From positions 1,438 through 65,437 of the forward strand of contig BDDC01000307.1 of the NCBI GenBank assembly GCA_001662425.1: DNA of 64,000 nt. Direction: 5' to 3'. The position numbers and the translations under genes were made by a program. Below the pieces are notes generated by a model. The model did no database searches. It had not been told where the DNA came from and was given only the letters and a program-made list of their open reading frames with translations. Source of the stretch: Chlamydomonas sphaeroides (taxonomy: Eukaryota; Chlorophyta; Chlorophyceae; Chlamydomonadales; Chlamydomonadaceae). Of this stretch, positions 11,196 to 20,761 are shown one piece after another. Each line of letters begins with the position of its first letter. The stretch's first letter is position 1.

Positions 11196-11933
11196 ATGAA
11201 GCTCGTAGGAGTGGGCATCCTGCTCTCGCGGGGCGAGTCTACACCAGCCGTGTTCCTGGGCATGGCCACGGACGTGTCAAACTTTGGCTACTTCCAGCGA
11301 GGCACCGTGCGCGAGGGCATTATGTTCATCGCGCGAACGGTCGCGCAGCGGACCGCGCCGGGCATGCGCCAGACGGTCAAGAACGAAGAGTACCTGTGCC
11401 ACGTGCACATGAAGGACATTGGCATCGCCGGCGTGGTGATTGCGGACTCGGAGTACCCCACAACGGCCGCGTTCTCGGTCATCGGCAAGGTGCTGGACGA
11501 CTTCATCGAGCAGCACGGCGCAGACGACAGCTGGCGTGCCCTGGAGGCAGATAACACGCTGGCGAACGCGCTGCTGGAGACGGCGCTGGCCAAGTACCAG
11601 GTGCGGGAAGCAACACAGCTGGCCCCTGTCGCTTGACACGAACCCTAGCTCCACGGCCGTGCGCCGCGCCGCGCTCTGCCTCCTCCCGTCCACGCAACAC
11701 GCTGACAATCCCGCCCGCATGTTCTGCAGGACCACACGCAAGCCGACAAGATCGCACGGATCCAGCGCGACCTCGACGAGACCAAGATCATCCTGCACCA
11801 AACGATCGACTCAGTGCTCAAGCGCGGCGAGAAGCTAGACGCGCTGGTCGACAAGAGCAACGACCTCAGCCTTGCCAGCCAGATGTTTTACAAGAAGGCG
11901 AGGCAGACCAACGCCTGCTGCCGCTTTATGTAA
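11196..11933 (+). CDS. YKT6: YKT6-type longin-domain R-SNARE
   Basis: Vesicle-fusion SNARE that cycles between cytosol and ER/Golgi/vacuole membranes. Exon 1 is 11196-11600 and exon 2 is 11730-11933, joined in phase with GT-AG signals (CAG/GTGCGG and CTGCAG/GAC). The product is 202 residues, the normal length for YKT6. Residues 1-135 form the longin domain (start [23 protein letters not shown]). Exon 2 carries the R-SNARE helix with [20 protein letters not shown]; the zero-layer arginine would lie within it. The C terminus NACCRFM has the conserved double cysteine of YKT6: the distal Cys starts a CaaX box for prenylation and the proximal Cys is the usual palmitoylation site. There is no membrane anchor, also as expected. 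It converges on the SWC2 gene. Confidence 0.95.
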
Positions 11934-13062
11934 TTCGCCGCGGCGGAGCCGAAGCGGCAGCGACAGCCTGCGAGGCAGGGCGACGCCGGGTTGCGGTATC
12001 GCCGAGGCATCACGCCAAGCCTGTCAGCGCCGCGCGGACTGTTTGTGGCACAGCGACGACAGGCAGGCGGCGGCAGCGCTGTCGATGGTCATCCCAGGAG
12101 CTCCGTGGCTGGGGCCTGGCCGCCGGGGAGCTGTGGCGCTGATGCTAGGCCGCGGCGTGGCGGCGAACTTCGGTTGCTTCGGCTCGGCAGCTCACGGTGC
12201 TGGCGTAGCGGCGCCGCTGCCGGCGTGAGGTGGCTGGCGTGCTTGCGCCCAGGCACGCACTGGCGAGCCGCGGCGCCCAGGGAGCCTGCTGGGGATGCTG
12301 GCGTGCGTTCGAGTCCACCGAGGCGGCTGGCGGCGGTGGCTTCGGCCGCGTGCTGCAGGCGGCTGAAGTGGAGGTCGATGGCAGAGGGCTGCGGCCTCAT
12401 GCTGCAAGTGCGTAGCAGCAGCGGGCCGCTGGCTGCCGTGAGCGGCTGCCGCTCATTGGCTGCTGCCGTGTGCGGCCAGGTGTGGGGTGGGGCGCTGCCC
12501 GGTAGGCGGTAGCCGTATCAACAAACGAGGCCAGGCAGGTTAAGGTAAACGAATGACTGCTCGCAGGTGCTAAGCAATGTGTTTTGGCAGTGGCTGGGCG
12601 ATGTGCGGCTGGGAAGGCAAGGGCCCGCGTGGCATGACGAACGGCTGCTGGTGGAAGGTGGTTGTGCATAGTGGCAGTGATAGGGGTAACAGCATCGCGC
12701 GACGACGGTGTGGCACAGGCGACGGATCTGCACTGCGGTGGTGACGGTGGCTGTCGCAAAGAATTGTCCGGTGTAGCGAAGTGGTATCCTGACACAGCAG
12801 CCTTCAACCTCACGTACGGTACTTTACATGACGTGTAACGGCACACTTGGCAGCGCCTAGACACGGCGCCACAAGGGCGCATACACGGCGCAACTCTGCA
12901 GCCACAGGACCGCCCCACCTCCTGCAGCTCCGCAGCCGCACCCGCCACAGCATCGCCACTCGCACGTGCCCTGAGCGGCACTCTACTGCAGTTCTAACGC
13001 AGCACATCTACGACCGCCCTAGCCTGCCTAACACCTCCCTCCACAGCATATACGAGATCAAC
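11934..13062. other. Long 3' UTRs of convergent YKT6 and SWC2
   Basis: No conserved protein is visible between the YKT6 stop and 13062. The palindromic poly(A) site at 12824-12838 suggests that YKT6 transcripts run about 900 bases past their stop and that the SWC2 transcript ends at about the same place from the other side. Confidence 0.5.
12824..12838. terminator. Back-to-back poly(A) signals in an inverted repeat
   Basis: TTACATGACGTGTAA contains TGTAA on the plus strand (12834-12838) for YKT6 and TGTAA on the minus strand (12824-12828) for SWC2, only five bases apart. The two genes converge here, so one palindrome could serve both 3' ends. Confidence 0.5.
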
Positions 13063-13425
13063 ATGGCATTGAGTTTGCTTCGAGGGCGAGTTTCATCAGT
13101 ATTAACCGTGTTCCAGCCGGCGCGACTACTGGCACGCCGCTTACCCCGTCCCGCAGACAGGCTGCGCTGCTTCAGCGAGACACTCGGAGCGCCACACCTC
13201 AGCCCGACACGCGACAGCTCAGCCCGACACGAGCAGCTCGCAGCGCCGGCAGAACGCCCACGAGGCAGCACGCCCCATACCAGCAAGCCGGGCGCAAGCG
13301 AGCGGCCCCGGCAGCCCACGCCGCCGGCAGGCACGGCAGCCCGTGCCGCCAGCAGGCACGGCAGCACGCGCCGCCAGCTACCTCGATGCCGTCGCAGTGC
13401 GGCCGCCGACCGAGGCGGCGGTTAA
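13063..13425 (+). CDS. Small ORF with a mitochondrial-presequence-like N terminus (doubtful)
   Basis: The frame from ATG 13063 gives about 120 residues. The first 40 read like a mitochondrial presequence: MALSLLRGRVSSVLTVF, then Arg-rich LLARRLPRP, then LRCFSETLG. The rest is low-complexity, Arg/Pro/Ala-rich and repeats a GGCAGCACGCGCCGCCAG-like word, so it may be untranslated or the start of a longer spliced gene. It would lie antisense to the 3' UTR of SWC2 if that ends at 12824. I do not recognise a family and cannot see a second exon. Confidence 0.25.
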   Translation: MALSLLRGRVSSVLTVFQPARLLARRLPRPADRLRCFSETLGAPHLSPTRDSSARHEQLAAPAERPRGSTPHTSKPGASERPRQPTPPAGTAARAASRHGSTRRQLPRCRRSAAADRGGG

Positions 13426-13484
13426 TGCAGCTGGGCTCGAGTGCCCCCTCCGGCCCGGGCCCGCCCCGGCTGGTCAAGCCCGCG

Positions 13485-16400
13485 CTACGCCGCTGCTGCT
13501 CGCAGCCAGCAGTGCACGTCCCCCACCAGCGCCATGGTGTCCAGCGTCCAGCCCTGGCAGGGGCGCGGTGGCGCGAGGGGTGTACGGAAGCGGTGCAGGT
13601 GGAGGGGCGAAGCCACGGGGCAGCAAGCGGGGGTGAACGTCGTGCCACGCGACGGGCAGACCGCAGCTCGCGATGCCATGATCGAGACTACGGCACCCGA
13701 AACCCCGAGCCTTAGGAGCGTTGGCCCTACCTGCAGCGGGGGGTCGGGCACGCTCAGGTCGGCCGCCGCGGCGGCAGCCGCTCGCGCCGCCTCCTCCACC
13801 TGCTGCTGTCGCTGCCGCTGCACGCGCAGCTCTCCCAGCAACGATACGGCGCCGCCGCCACCGGCCGCCGCCACCGCCGCCGACGCCTGCTGTTGCATCA
13901 CCTGCTGCTGGTACTGCATCTGCATCTGCTGCTGCTGGTACGGATCCCCGTACGGATCCGCGTACGGCATCTGCAGCGACCCAGGGTACGGAAGCTGCGG
14001 CGCGGCGGCCCCCGGTCCACGGCGCTGCTGCCGTGCCGCCGCCTCCATCGCGCGCTGCATCGCCAGCTGCTGCTGCGCTGCCGGCGGCAGCGGCCCCTCG
14101 CCCGAGCGCAGGCGCTGGAAGGCCAGCAGGTTGGCCAGCGGGGCTTTCGAGGCGGGGTCGGTGTAGCGCGCTGGCAACGAGGTGATGGCGCACAGCGGCT
14201 TGTGCGGCGGCGGAGGAGCGGACTTGGGCGCCATCCAAGGCGGCGGCACGAAGGTGTTGACTAGCTCGTAGGTGGTCTGCGGGAAGGGGAGAGGAAGGGG
14301 AGAGGCAGCGAGGAGGGCGAGGAGGTGGAGCGTGGAGGGAGGAGGGTGGAGGACAAAAGGTACGAGCACTCGTGGTTGGGCGAGGTGTGGAGGTGGGCGG
14401 CCGTGGAGGTGGGAGGAGAGGTGCGGACGGCGTGGCGTGGCGTCAGTCATCCCAGTTCGCGTCAGCGTGCGGCCCCCGGAGGAGCCGACTCTGGATCTAC
14501 TATCAAGCTGTGTGGTTGTTATACATCAACCGCCGCCGCCGCCGTGCCGCGAGGACGCATACATGCAGAAATGCTGCGTGGCGGTGAGAGGGATTCGCAA
14601 TTTTCGTGCGTATGTGCATCTGGCGTCAGCTTAACCCAGTTCGCGTCAGCGTACGGCCCCAGACGAGGCCGGGCTCTGGATCTACTATCAAGCTGTGTGG
14701 TTGTTATACATCAACCGCCAATGCGATGTGTGCTGTGCGTGCCGACGTTGCAAGCATCGTGCGCATAAACAACTGGCGTCAGTCATCCCAGTTCGCGTCA
14801 GCGTACAGCTCCCGGAGGAGCCAACTCTGGATCTACTATCAAGCTGTTTGGTTGTTATACATCAACCGCCAATGCGTTGTGTGCTGTGCATTCGTTGCCG
14901 CTGTGCGTATGCGCGGTTGGCGTCAGCTTTACCCAGTTCGCGTCAGCGTCCGGCCCCCGAAGGAACCCGACTCTGGATCTACTATCAAGCCGTTAGGTTA
15001 TGAAACATCAACCGCCAATTAAACCACGGGTACGGCCAGCAAAATGGCTGCGCTTAGCGGTCCCTGTCCTCGCATGTGCGGTGCGTAGCAGTCATGGTCA
15101 TGCAAGACGCGTGCGGTTGGTTCGGTGTGCACGCCTGGCGTCAGCGTTACTCAGTTTGCGTCAGCGTCCGGCCCCAGAAGAGGGCGGGCTCTGGATCTAC
15201 TATCAAGCTGTGTGGTTGTATTGCACCAACCGCCAGGCGCACGCAGCGCAACACGAGGCCTTCTCACACGAGCGGTGCGGCGCGATGTGTGCGGTGCGGT
15301 GCAATCAATGCGCAGCGACCGCCGTGCCTGGGCCGCGCCCTTGGCCCCTGCCATAGCAATACCCATGCTCCGTTCGCCCCTGGCTCCCCGCCCGACCCTT
15401 CCCACACCCGCTCACCCGTTCGTGGTCGTCAGGTCCCTTGCGGCTCCTGACCTTAACGCTGGGCCCCGTGTTCTTCTTCTTAACCACCTGCGCCCGCCGC
15501 TTGGTCTCCTCCTCCTGAGCCAGCAGCGCCTTGAGCGAGCTGAGCGGCGAGGGCGCAGAGAGAGCCAGGAGGCGGAGGGGGCCGAGAGACGGGGCTCAGG
15601 CCAGACGGCACTTCGAGCAGCACACGAGGCCCCGGCAGCGAGCCATCCCGCAGCAGCCGGATGCTGGTAGGCAGCTGCGCAACGGTGGCGGTGAGGCCCC
15701 ACAGCCGTAGCGACAGCCATGGTCTTGTAGCTGTACGCTACACGACGCTGTCAAAGCTACTAGCACAAAACCATGTTGCTCGCGCCAGCTGCGGCAAACA
15801 GCTCACCGGGTGTTCTCAATCTCGTTGAGCGCCGCCTCCGCCAGCAGCTCCTGCTGCGTCAGCGGCCGCCAGTTGCTGGCGTTGCTGCCGGTCGCGCGCC
15901 GGCGCTTGGTCTGCGCAGGGCGGCGGAAGCACAGGCACAGGGCACAGGGCAAGGGGGTGAGGAGCGGCGCCCCGGCTGCTGCTTCTGCTATGCCAGGGGG
16001 CCTGCCTGGCCTGCTGCGCTGGGCCGCTGCCGACGTGGCAGCCGAGGCTTCGTGACCCCTGCCCTGGGCTTTCCGTCTCAAGCACTCAGCCCCCGACCCT
16101 TTCCCCCCCCCCCTGCATTCCCCTTTCAAGCCAACGGTCAACGCACCTTGGCTTTGTACTGCCGCTCCTCCTCCGCCTCCGCCACGCGGCTAACCGTGGA
16201 GCGGCGCAGCGTGGGAGCCACGTAGACGAGCGGCTCGCGCTTGGCGCGCTTCTTGGGCGGCCCCTCCTCGCCGTCGTCGTCCTCTGCGTCGCCATCTTCC
16301 TCCTCCTCCTCGTCCACGTACTCCTCCTCATCGTCGTCCTTGGGCTTGGGTTTGGGCTTCGGTTTGGGTTTGGGCTTGGCAGCCGGCCGACCTGGTACCT

Positions 16401-16896
16401 TGAGGGATTTTCTCCTGCAGGGCGGGGCGGCAGTGACCGGGGACGGGGTGGGGGTGGGGATGAGAGCTGCGGGTTAAGGAGCGGGGGTGGGCGCTGCGGG
16501 TAAGGACAGCAGCCATGAACGGCAAGGACCCGCTGGCTTACTTGGGTTCGTCCTTGACTTCAACCTCGTCGTCGTCTTCCTCCTCTTCCTGTGTTGTCGC
16601 AGCAGTTGCAATCAGAAGCAGAGGAGGAGTGACAGCTGAGATAGAGCCGAGATGCTCGCGCCTGGCTCGACACCAGCGCATGCGCTCCCTTCTACGCTTA
16701 CGTCGTCGTCGAAGTCGGTGTCTGGCTCGTCGGCAGACTCGGACTCGGTCTTGTAGTCGTCATCGACCGCCTCGTCCTTGAAGAACTCCTGGTTCCAGAA
16801 CGATTCGTCTGCTTGCGCTTCTTCGTCGTCTAGGGCCGCCTGCATGCGCTTGCCGCGCGTGCTGCGCTGCGGCAGCGCTTTCTCGCGGGCGGCCAT
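13485..16896 (-). CDS. SWC2: SWR1-complex subunit SWC2 / VPS72 (YL1 family)
   Basis: Nuclear histone-binding subunit of the SWR1 remodeller that exchanges H2A.Z into nucleosomes. Exon 1 (16702-16896) starts MAAREKALPQRSTRGKRM and is followed by acidic sequence (FWNQEFFKDEAVDDDY). Exon 2 is EEEEDDDEVEVKDEPK. Exon 3 has a (KP)n run, acidic DDDEEYVDEEEEE, a basic NLS-like PPKKRAKRE and APTLRRSTVSRVAEAEEERQ. Exon 4 has NWRPLTQQELLAEAALNEIENTR. Exon 5 (low end 15416) continues SLKALLAQEEETKRRAQVVKKK. The next exon (high end 14276) carries the YL1 C-terminal domain (PLCAITSLPARYTDP...ANLLAFQRLR), then a Gln/Met/Tyr-rich tail. A short last exon begins GWTLDTMALVGDVHC and stops at 13485. Acidic stretch, basic conserved block and YL1_C together are diagnostic. 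The 1139-base intron 14277-15415 holds a repeat array. Confidence 0.93.
14440..15234. repeat. Five-copy satellite-like array inside a SWC2 intron
   Basis: A ~95-base conserved block recurs with starts near 14440, 14622, 14775, 14919 and 15137 (spacing 144-218). It begins GGCGTCAG(T/C)..ACCCAGTTCGCGTCAGCGT, continues CGGCCCC..GA, and ends in CTGGATCTACTATCAAGC then GTTATACATCAACCGCCAA. The spacers between copies diverge and differ in length. The whole array is within one intron and keeps the same orientation throughout. Confidence 0.92.
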
Positions 16897-17860
16897 GCTT
16901 GCCCGGCGAAACTCTTGCAGCCGCAGCAGGCGTAAGAGTGTGCGCTTGCACTAAGTAGCTATGTGAGTACGCAGCAACCCGCGTTACGGTGCGACATAGG
17001 TGGCATCAAGCACACGTATCCACTGGCACCTAACCCCTTCCTGCCCCCCGCGCTCCCGGGTCCCTGGGGATACCAAGACATTCACAAGTTGGACATGGCT
17101 TCGGAATCAAGAGAGTGATGCATAGTAGACGGACGCCAGCGATGTGCATTCCATGGCGGAGGTCCTGAGCCCGAAGCCCCGAACCCGCACGCATGCGCTC
17201 AAGCCATTTACGGAAGGTGCTTTGCGAAGGGAGAATGCTCGCACCCTGCACCTCTCGTTCAGCTCGTCTGGCCCGCCGGCGCCTGCTCAAAACGAAGCTA
17301 TCGGTCATGGCTATGGCTATACCGCCGCCGTCACCGCGGCGCCTGCCGCCGTCTGCCGCCGCCGTGCCCAGCCCAGTCCACAGAGGCAGAGCAGGTGCAG
17401 GGCAGGGCGTGGGCGAGGGATGCTCGGGCCTCCAATGGGTTACAGCTCCTTGCGTCTCTTGGCGCGCAGGCGTGATGACGGCTGGCGCGGGACGAGCTGC
17501 GCCACGTCGGCAGGCCCCTCGCCGCTCCCTGCTGGCCCTGTCTTGGCAAGCAAGGGCCCTCGTGCAAGTCCCGCCCGCGCTGGGCCCCGGCGCACCTCCT
17601 AACCCCCACTGCTCCATGTGGGTACGCAGCCGCCAGGGCTTGCCACGTATGCTACGTCCCATGTTCGCCATCCATCGTGAAGTCAAGACGTAAAAACGAG
17701 GTCAGTGCGGTTCTTGCGCCTCCACACACGCCGTGCCGTGCAAACGCCCGGGCCCATCAACGGGCCGGCCACATCACGTTTGTCGCCATTCGTTCGTCCC
17801 ACAACTTGCCCGACCACCTTCCTCGCTCCCGCCACCGCCCGGGCCGCCCACCAGGCATGC
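16897..17860. other. SWC2 upstream region and 3' flank of tandem gene 1
   Basis: The left part should hold the SWC2 promoter. The right part should hold the 3' UTR of the gene ending at 17861, with a minus-strand TGTAA at 17440-17444, 417 bases after that stop. A 218-residue minus-strand frame at 17030-17686 has no protein-like features. Confidence 0.5.
17440..17444 (-). terminator. Candidate poly(A) signal, tandem gene 1
   Basis: TGTAA on the minus strand, 417 bases past the stop at 17861. Confidence 0.35.
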
Positions 17861-18277
17861 TCACACCGCCTCCCCATACCCGCGCCAGTGCTCCTCCTGC
17901 TCCGCCTCCTCCTCCTCCTGCTCCCCCTCTTCCTCATCCTGCTCCCACTCCTCCTCATCGTCATCCCGCTCCCCCAGGACCCCCCGCCCCTCGGCCTCCT
18001 CAGCTTCAGCGCCCCTCCGCCCGCCCAGCCCCTGCCCCAGCAGCAGCGCCGCCGCAAGCCGCCTGTTCTCGCGGTGCAGCTCCGCCGCCACAGCGCGCCG
18101 CCGCTGGTGCAGCTCCAGCAGCGCCGCTACGTCCAGGGCCGCCAGCTGGGACCGCAGCTCGGCCTGGTGCAGCCGCCGCTCCAGCGCCAGGCACTTGCGC
18201 GCCAGGATGGCGGCCTCAGGGCCATCCGCCGCCAGCAGGGCCTCGTTGAAGCCACGCGGCCGCGAGGGAGGGGCTGC

Positions 18278-18314
<37 letters not shown>

Positions 18315-19696
18315 TCAACGGGTGGCGGCGGCGACGAAGGCGAGGGCGAGGGCGAGGACGAGGGGCCGCGCGGGGAGGTGGGTGAGGGGGACGGAGCCGG
18401 TGATGCGCAGGGCTCCACGGCAGTGGCCGCCGCGGCTGCCGGTGCCGTCGGCAGCGGGGGCGACGGCGCAAAGGCCCCCGGCAACAGCGGCGGGCACTGG
18501 GCAGCGGACAGCTGCGGCGGAGCCGGCGGTGGCGCAGGAAGCCGCGCGTCGCTGGGTGGCGACGGCGACGGCGGCGGCGACGGCGGCGGCGGCGGTGGCG
18601 GCGGTGGCGACGGCGGCAGGGCGGCTGGTCCGCGGGCCAGGCGGGGCGAGGGCCGGCCGCCGCTGGCAGAGGGCGCTTCGCTCAGCATGCCCGCCAGGTG
18701 TGACAGGCCTCCGTTGCGCAGCCTCTTAGCCAGGCGATTGTCGTCAGCACTGGGCTGCAGCCGAGCGGCGGGCTGGGGCGGCGGCGGCGGCGGCACGGAG
18801 GCGTGCGTGCACACCGACGGCAAAGCTGCGGCGCTGGTCCGCACCCGCTGCTCCCTGGCACGGGCACGGCGGCTGTAGTCAGCGCCGGCGAAGGGCTGTC
18901 GGCACTGGCGGCGGCGCTTGGCGGGCTGCTCGTCCGTCGACGGCGAAGCGATGGTCGCGGCGGCGGGCGGCGGCGGCGACGGCGCGGCGTCCCCCATCAG
19001 GCGCCGCTTGAGCTGCTGCTGCTCCATGCTAGCACGCATGGCGCAACCCAGCCGGAGCAGCAGCAGCCGCCCCACACCGGCGATGGCGGCGGCAGCTGCG
19101 GGCGGCGACGGAGGGGCCGAGGCGAGGCTGGCTGCTTGGCTGGCGGCGTCGGAGCTGGCGTGGCGCGGGGCCGCTGCGGGGGCGCAGCTCGCTGTGGCGG
19201 CCGCTCGGCGCGCCAGGAAGCTCTCCTGGAGCAGGTGTAGGCCGGCCGGTGGGTGCTGGCGGCGAGGGCACGCCAGCATGAATTGCCGGGGAGCGCCAGA
19301 GCAGCTGCCAGCGGCTGTGTTGGTGGCATCGGCGGCACAGATGGCTGCCTCTGGCGACATCTGGGCCGCTGGGGCAGGCGATGGTTCTGGCGAGAGCATA
19401 GGAGATTTGTGCCAAGCGACGCCGTCGGAAGCGCTGGCAGGGCTGTCCGAGGCATTCCGGTCGCAGCATGTGAACGTGACATCGGCGGCGGCGGCATCGT
19501 TGTCGCTGGCCGCAGGCATGGTGGCGTCGAGGCCCGAGCAGCGAGCGACGTCGCCGAGGGGCGACGCGAGGTAGCCTGCTACGCGGTAGGGCTTGCGATG
19601 TTGCGGCTTGAGTCTGAAGCGACTCGGGACGAATGCCGACGCCGGCTCGGATGTTGACGCGCCCTGGCCGTCGAATGACAACGAGCTGTGCACCAT
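17861..19696 (-). CDS. Tandem family member 1, unknown function, coiled-coil C terminus
   Basis: I do not recognise the family. ATG 19696 (MVHSS) is chosen because the paralogues start at the same place. A TGCAG just upstream could be the acceptor of a 5' UTR intron. The product is 611 residues. It has a conserved N terminus (about residues 11-75, RFRLKPQHRKPYRVAGYLAS, LGDVARCSGLDATMP), a LARRAAA block, a leucine-rich GVGRLLLLRLGCAM helix, a basic EQPAKRRR patch that looks like an NLS, and the motif RLAKRLRNGGLSHLAGMLSE. Long Pro/Ser runs follow, then a predicted coiled coil (ALERRLHQAELRSQLAALDV...LHRENRRLAAAL) and a very acidic Glu-rich tail that the paralogues lack. A nuclear regulatory or scaffold role is only an inference from the basic patch and coiled coil. 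Confidence 0.75.
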
Positions 19697-20024
19697 GACT
19701 CCGTGCACTATATATATCTGCAGAGGGGGACATAGGAAGGAGGCATCGTTAGCAGGGGCGCGACGGGTGCGGTGGCCGGCGGGGTTGTGTCGGTCGGAGG
19801 AATCAGCCGGCGGGTGCACGCCCAAGCGTGTGAGAGCGCGCAGCTTAAGGGTGTGGTGTTCCATAAAAGCCGTGGGAACAGCTTAACGCCTTGTGGATGC
19901 ATGCATGGCGGCTGTCGCAGGCGACGCGACGCATGACGCTTATTAGCGTACTTGCGGTCGACGGCCTACCGGCAGGGTATCGTGTTGGCTTTCAATGGTG
20001 TTACGAGCATGCGAGGCAAGCGCA

Positions 20025-20088
20025 GGCCAGTGGAAGGCGCCGTGTGTGAGTTGTTGTGCAATTTCGCTGGCGATGGCGGTTCGAGTCC
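20025..20088 (+). promoter_or_regulatory. tRNA-like A-box/B-box pair upstream of tandem gene 1
   Basis: GGCCAGTGGAAGGCGC at 20025-20040 resembles the D-arm/A box of Ser/Leu tRNAs. GGTTCGAGTCC at 20078-20088 is a perfect B box, about 45 bases downstream. No acceptor stem closes, so it is not a tRNA gene. It could be a relic of a tRNA-derived SINE or an extra Pol III promoter. The same pair recurs upstream of tandem gene 3. Confidence 0.4.
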
Positions 20089-20402
20089 GCGAGGAAAGGC
20101 GAGCTGGGTCAGGGTCAGAAGCCAGCTTCTTGGCCTCAGATATATGTGAGAGTGTAGACATGTCCTGGGCAGGCGCCGCTGGGGCGCTCTATAGCGCGTC
20201 GCGGGACCCGTACGGCGCCCTGTCACGTCAGTCGCCGCTCGGACCGGCCTCATCCTGACCTGTCGCAACCTCCACACATCGTACCTTGCTTGTCCTGTGC
20301 CGCAGGTGTTAACCCCCCCTATGTTCAAGACCGGTTGTGCTGGGTGGAGTGTGGCAGACTAGGGGATTGCAGCTGGGACCATCTCGCACACACGTCATCG
20401 GC

Positions 20403-20407
20403 TTACA
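20403..20407 (-). terminator. Candidate poly(A) signal, tandem gene 2
   Basis: Minus-strand TGTAA 355 bases past the stop at 20762. Its surroundings (TTACAGTGCGT) match those of the gene 3 signal at 22893. Confidence 0.45.
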
Positions 20408-20761
20408 GTGCGTTCAGCACGATGAATGGGGCAGAGCCGACAGCCACATTCCCAGGGCGAGCCCTCAAGCATGCAGCAAATGTTTCCAAGTTCTACTTCC
20501 ATGCACATCCGAGGCCTCCTTGCACGCGTAACATGCGCCAGTGACCACACTGTATGTATCGGTATGTGTATCTTATGTGCAAGCCATGTCTGTCATGGCT
20601 TCAATCCGCTGCTTCGCCGCCAGTCACTATCGTGTGCCCCAACACGCATACTCCGGACCTCGGGCCCATTCATCACACCTGCCTCCGTCCGTTGGTTCAC
20701 GCCTCCGCTCGCGCATCCAACCGCCCGCTCACGCCACGTACCCATCCCCATGCCGCTCCCC

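Larger units (their letters stand above)
19697..20761. other. Upstream region of tandem gene 1 and 3' flank of gene 2
   Basis: 19697-20240 is the duplicated upstream module, with an echo of the unit 2 and 3 sequences and the tRNA-like boxes at 20025-20088. 20241-20761 is the 3' flank of gene 2 and contains the candidate poly(A) signal at 20403-20407. Frames on the plus strand here are antisense shadows. Confidence 0.6.

Noticed and set aside
17030..17686. 218-residue minus-strand ORF downstream of tandem gene 1
   Set aside because: No recognisable motif and no paralogous counterpart in the flanks of genes 2 and 3. Best explained as 3' UTR.
19697..19864. 56-residue N-terminal extension of tandem gene 1 (ATG 19864)
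   Set aside because: Gene 3 has an in-frame stop just before the MVHS start, and the extension in gene 1 runs across a likely 3' splice site (TGCAG) in the 5' UTR.
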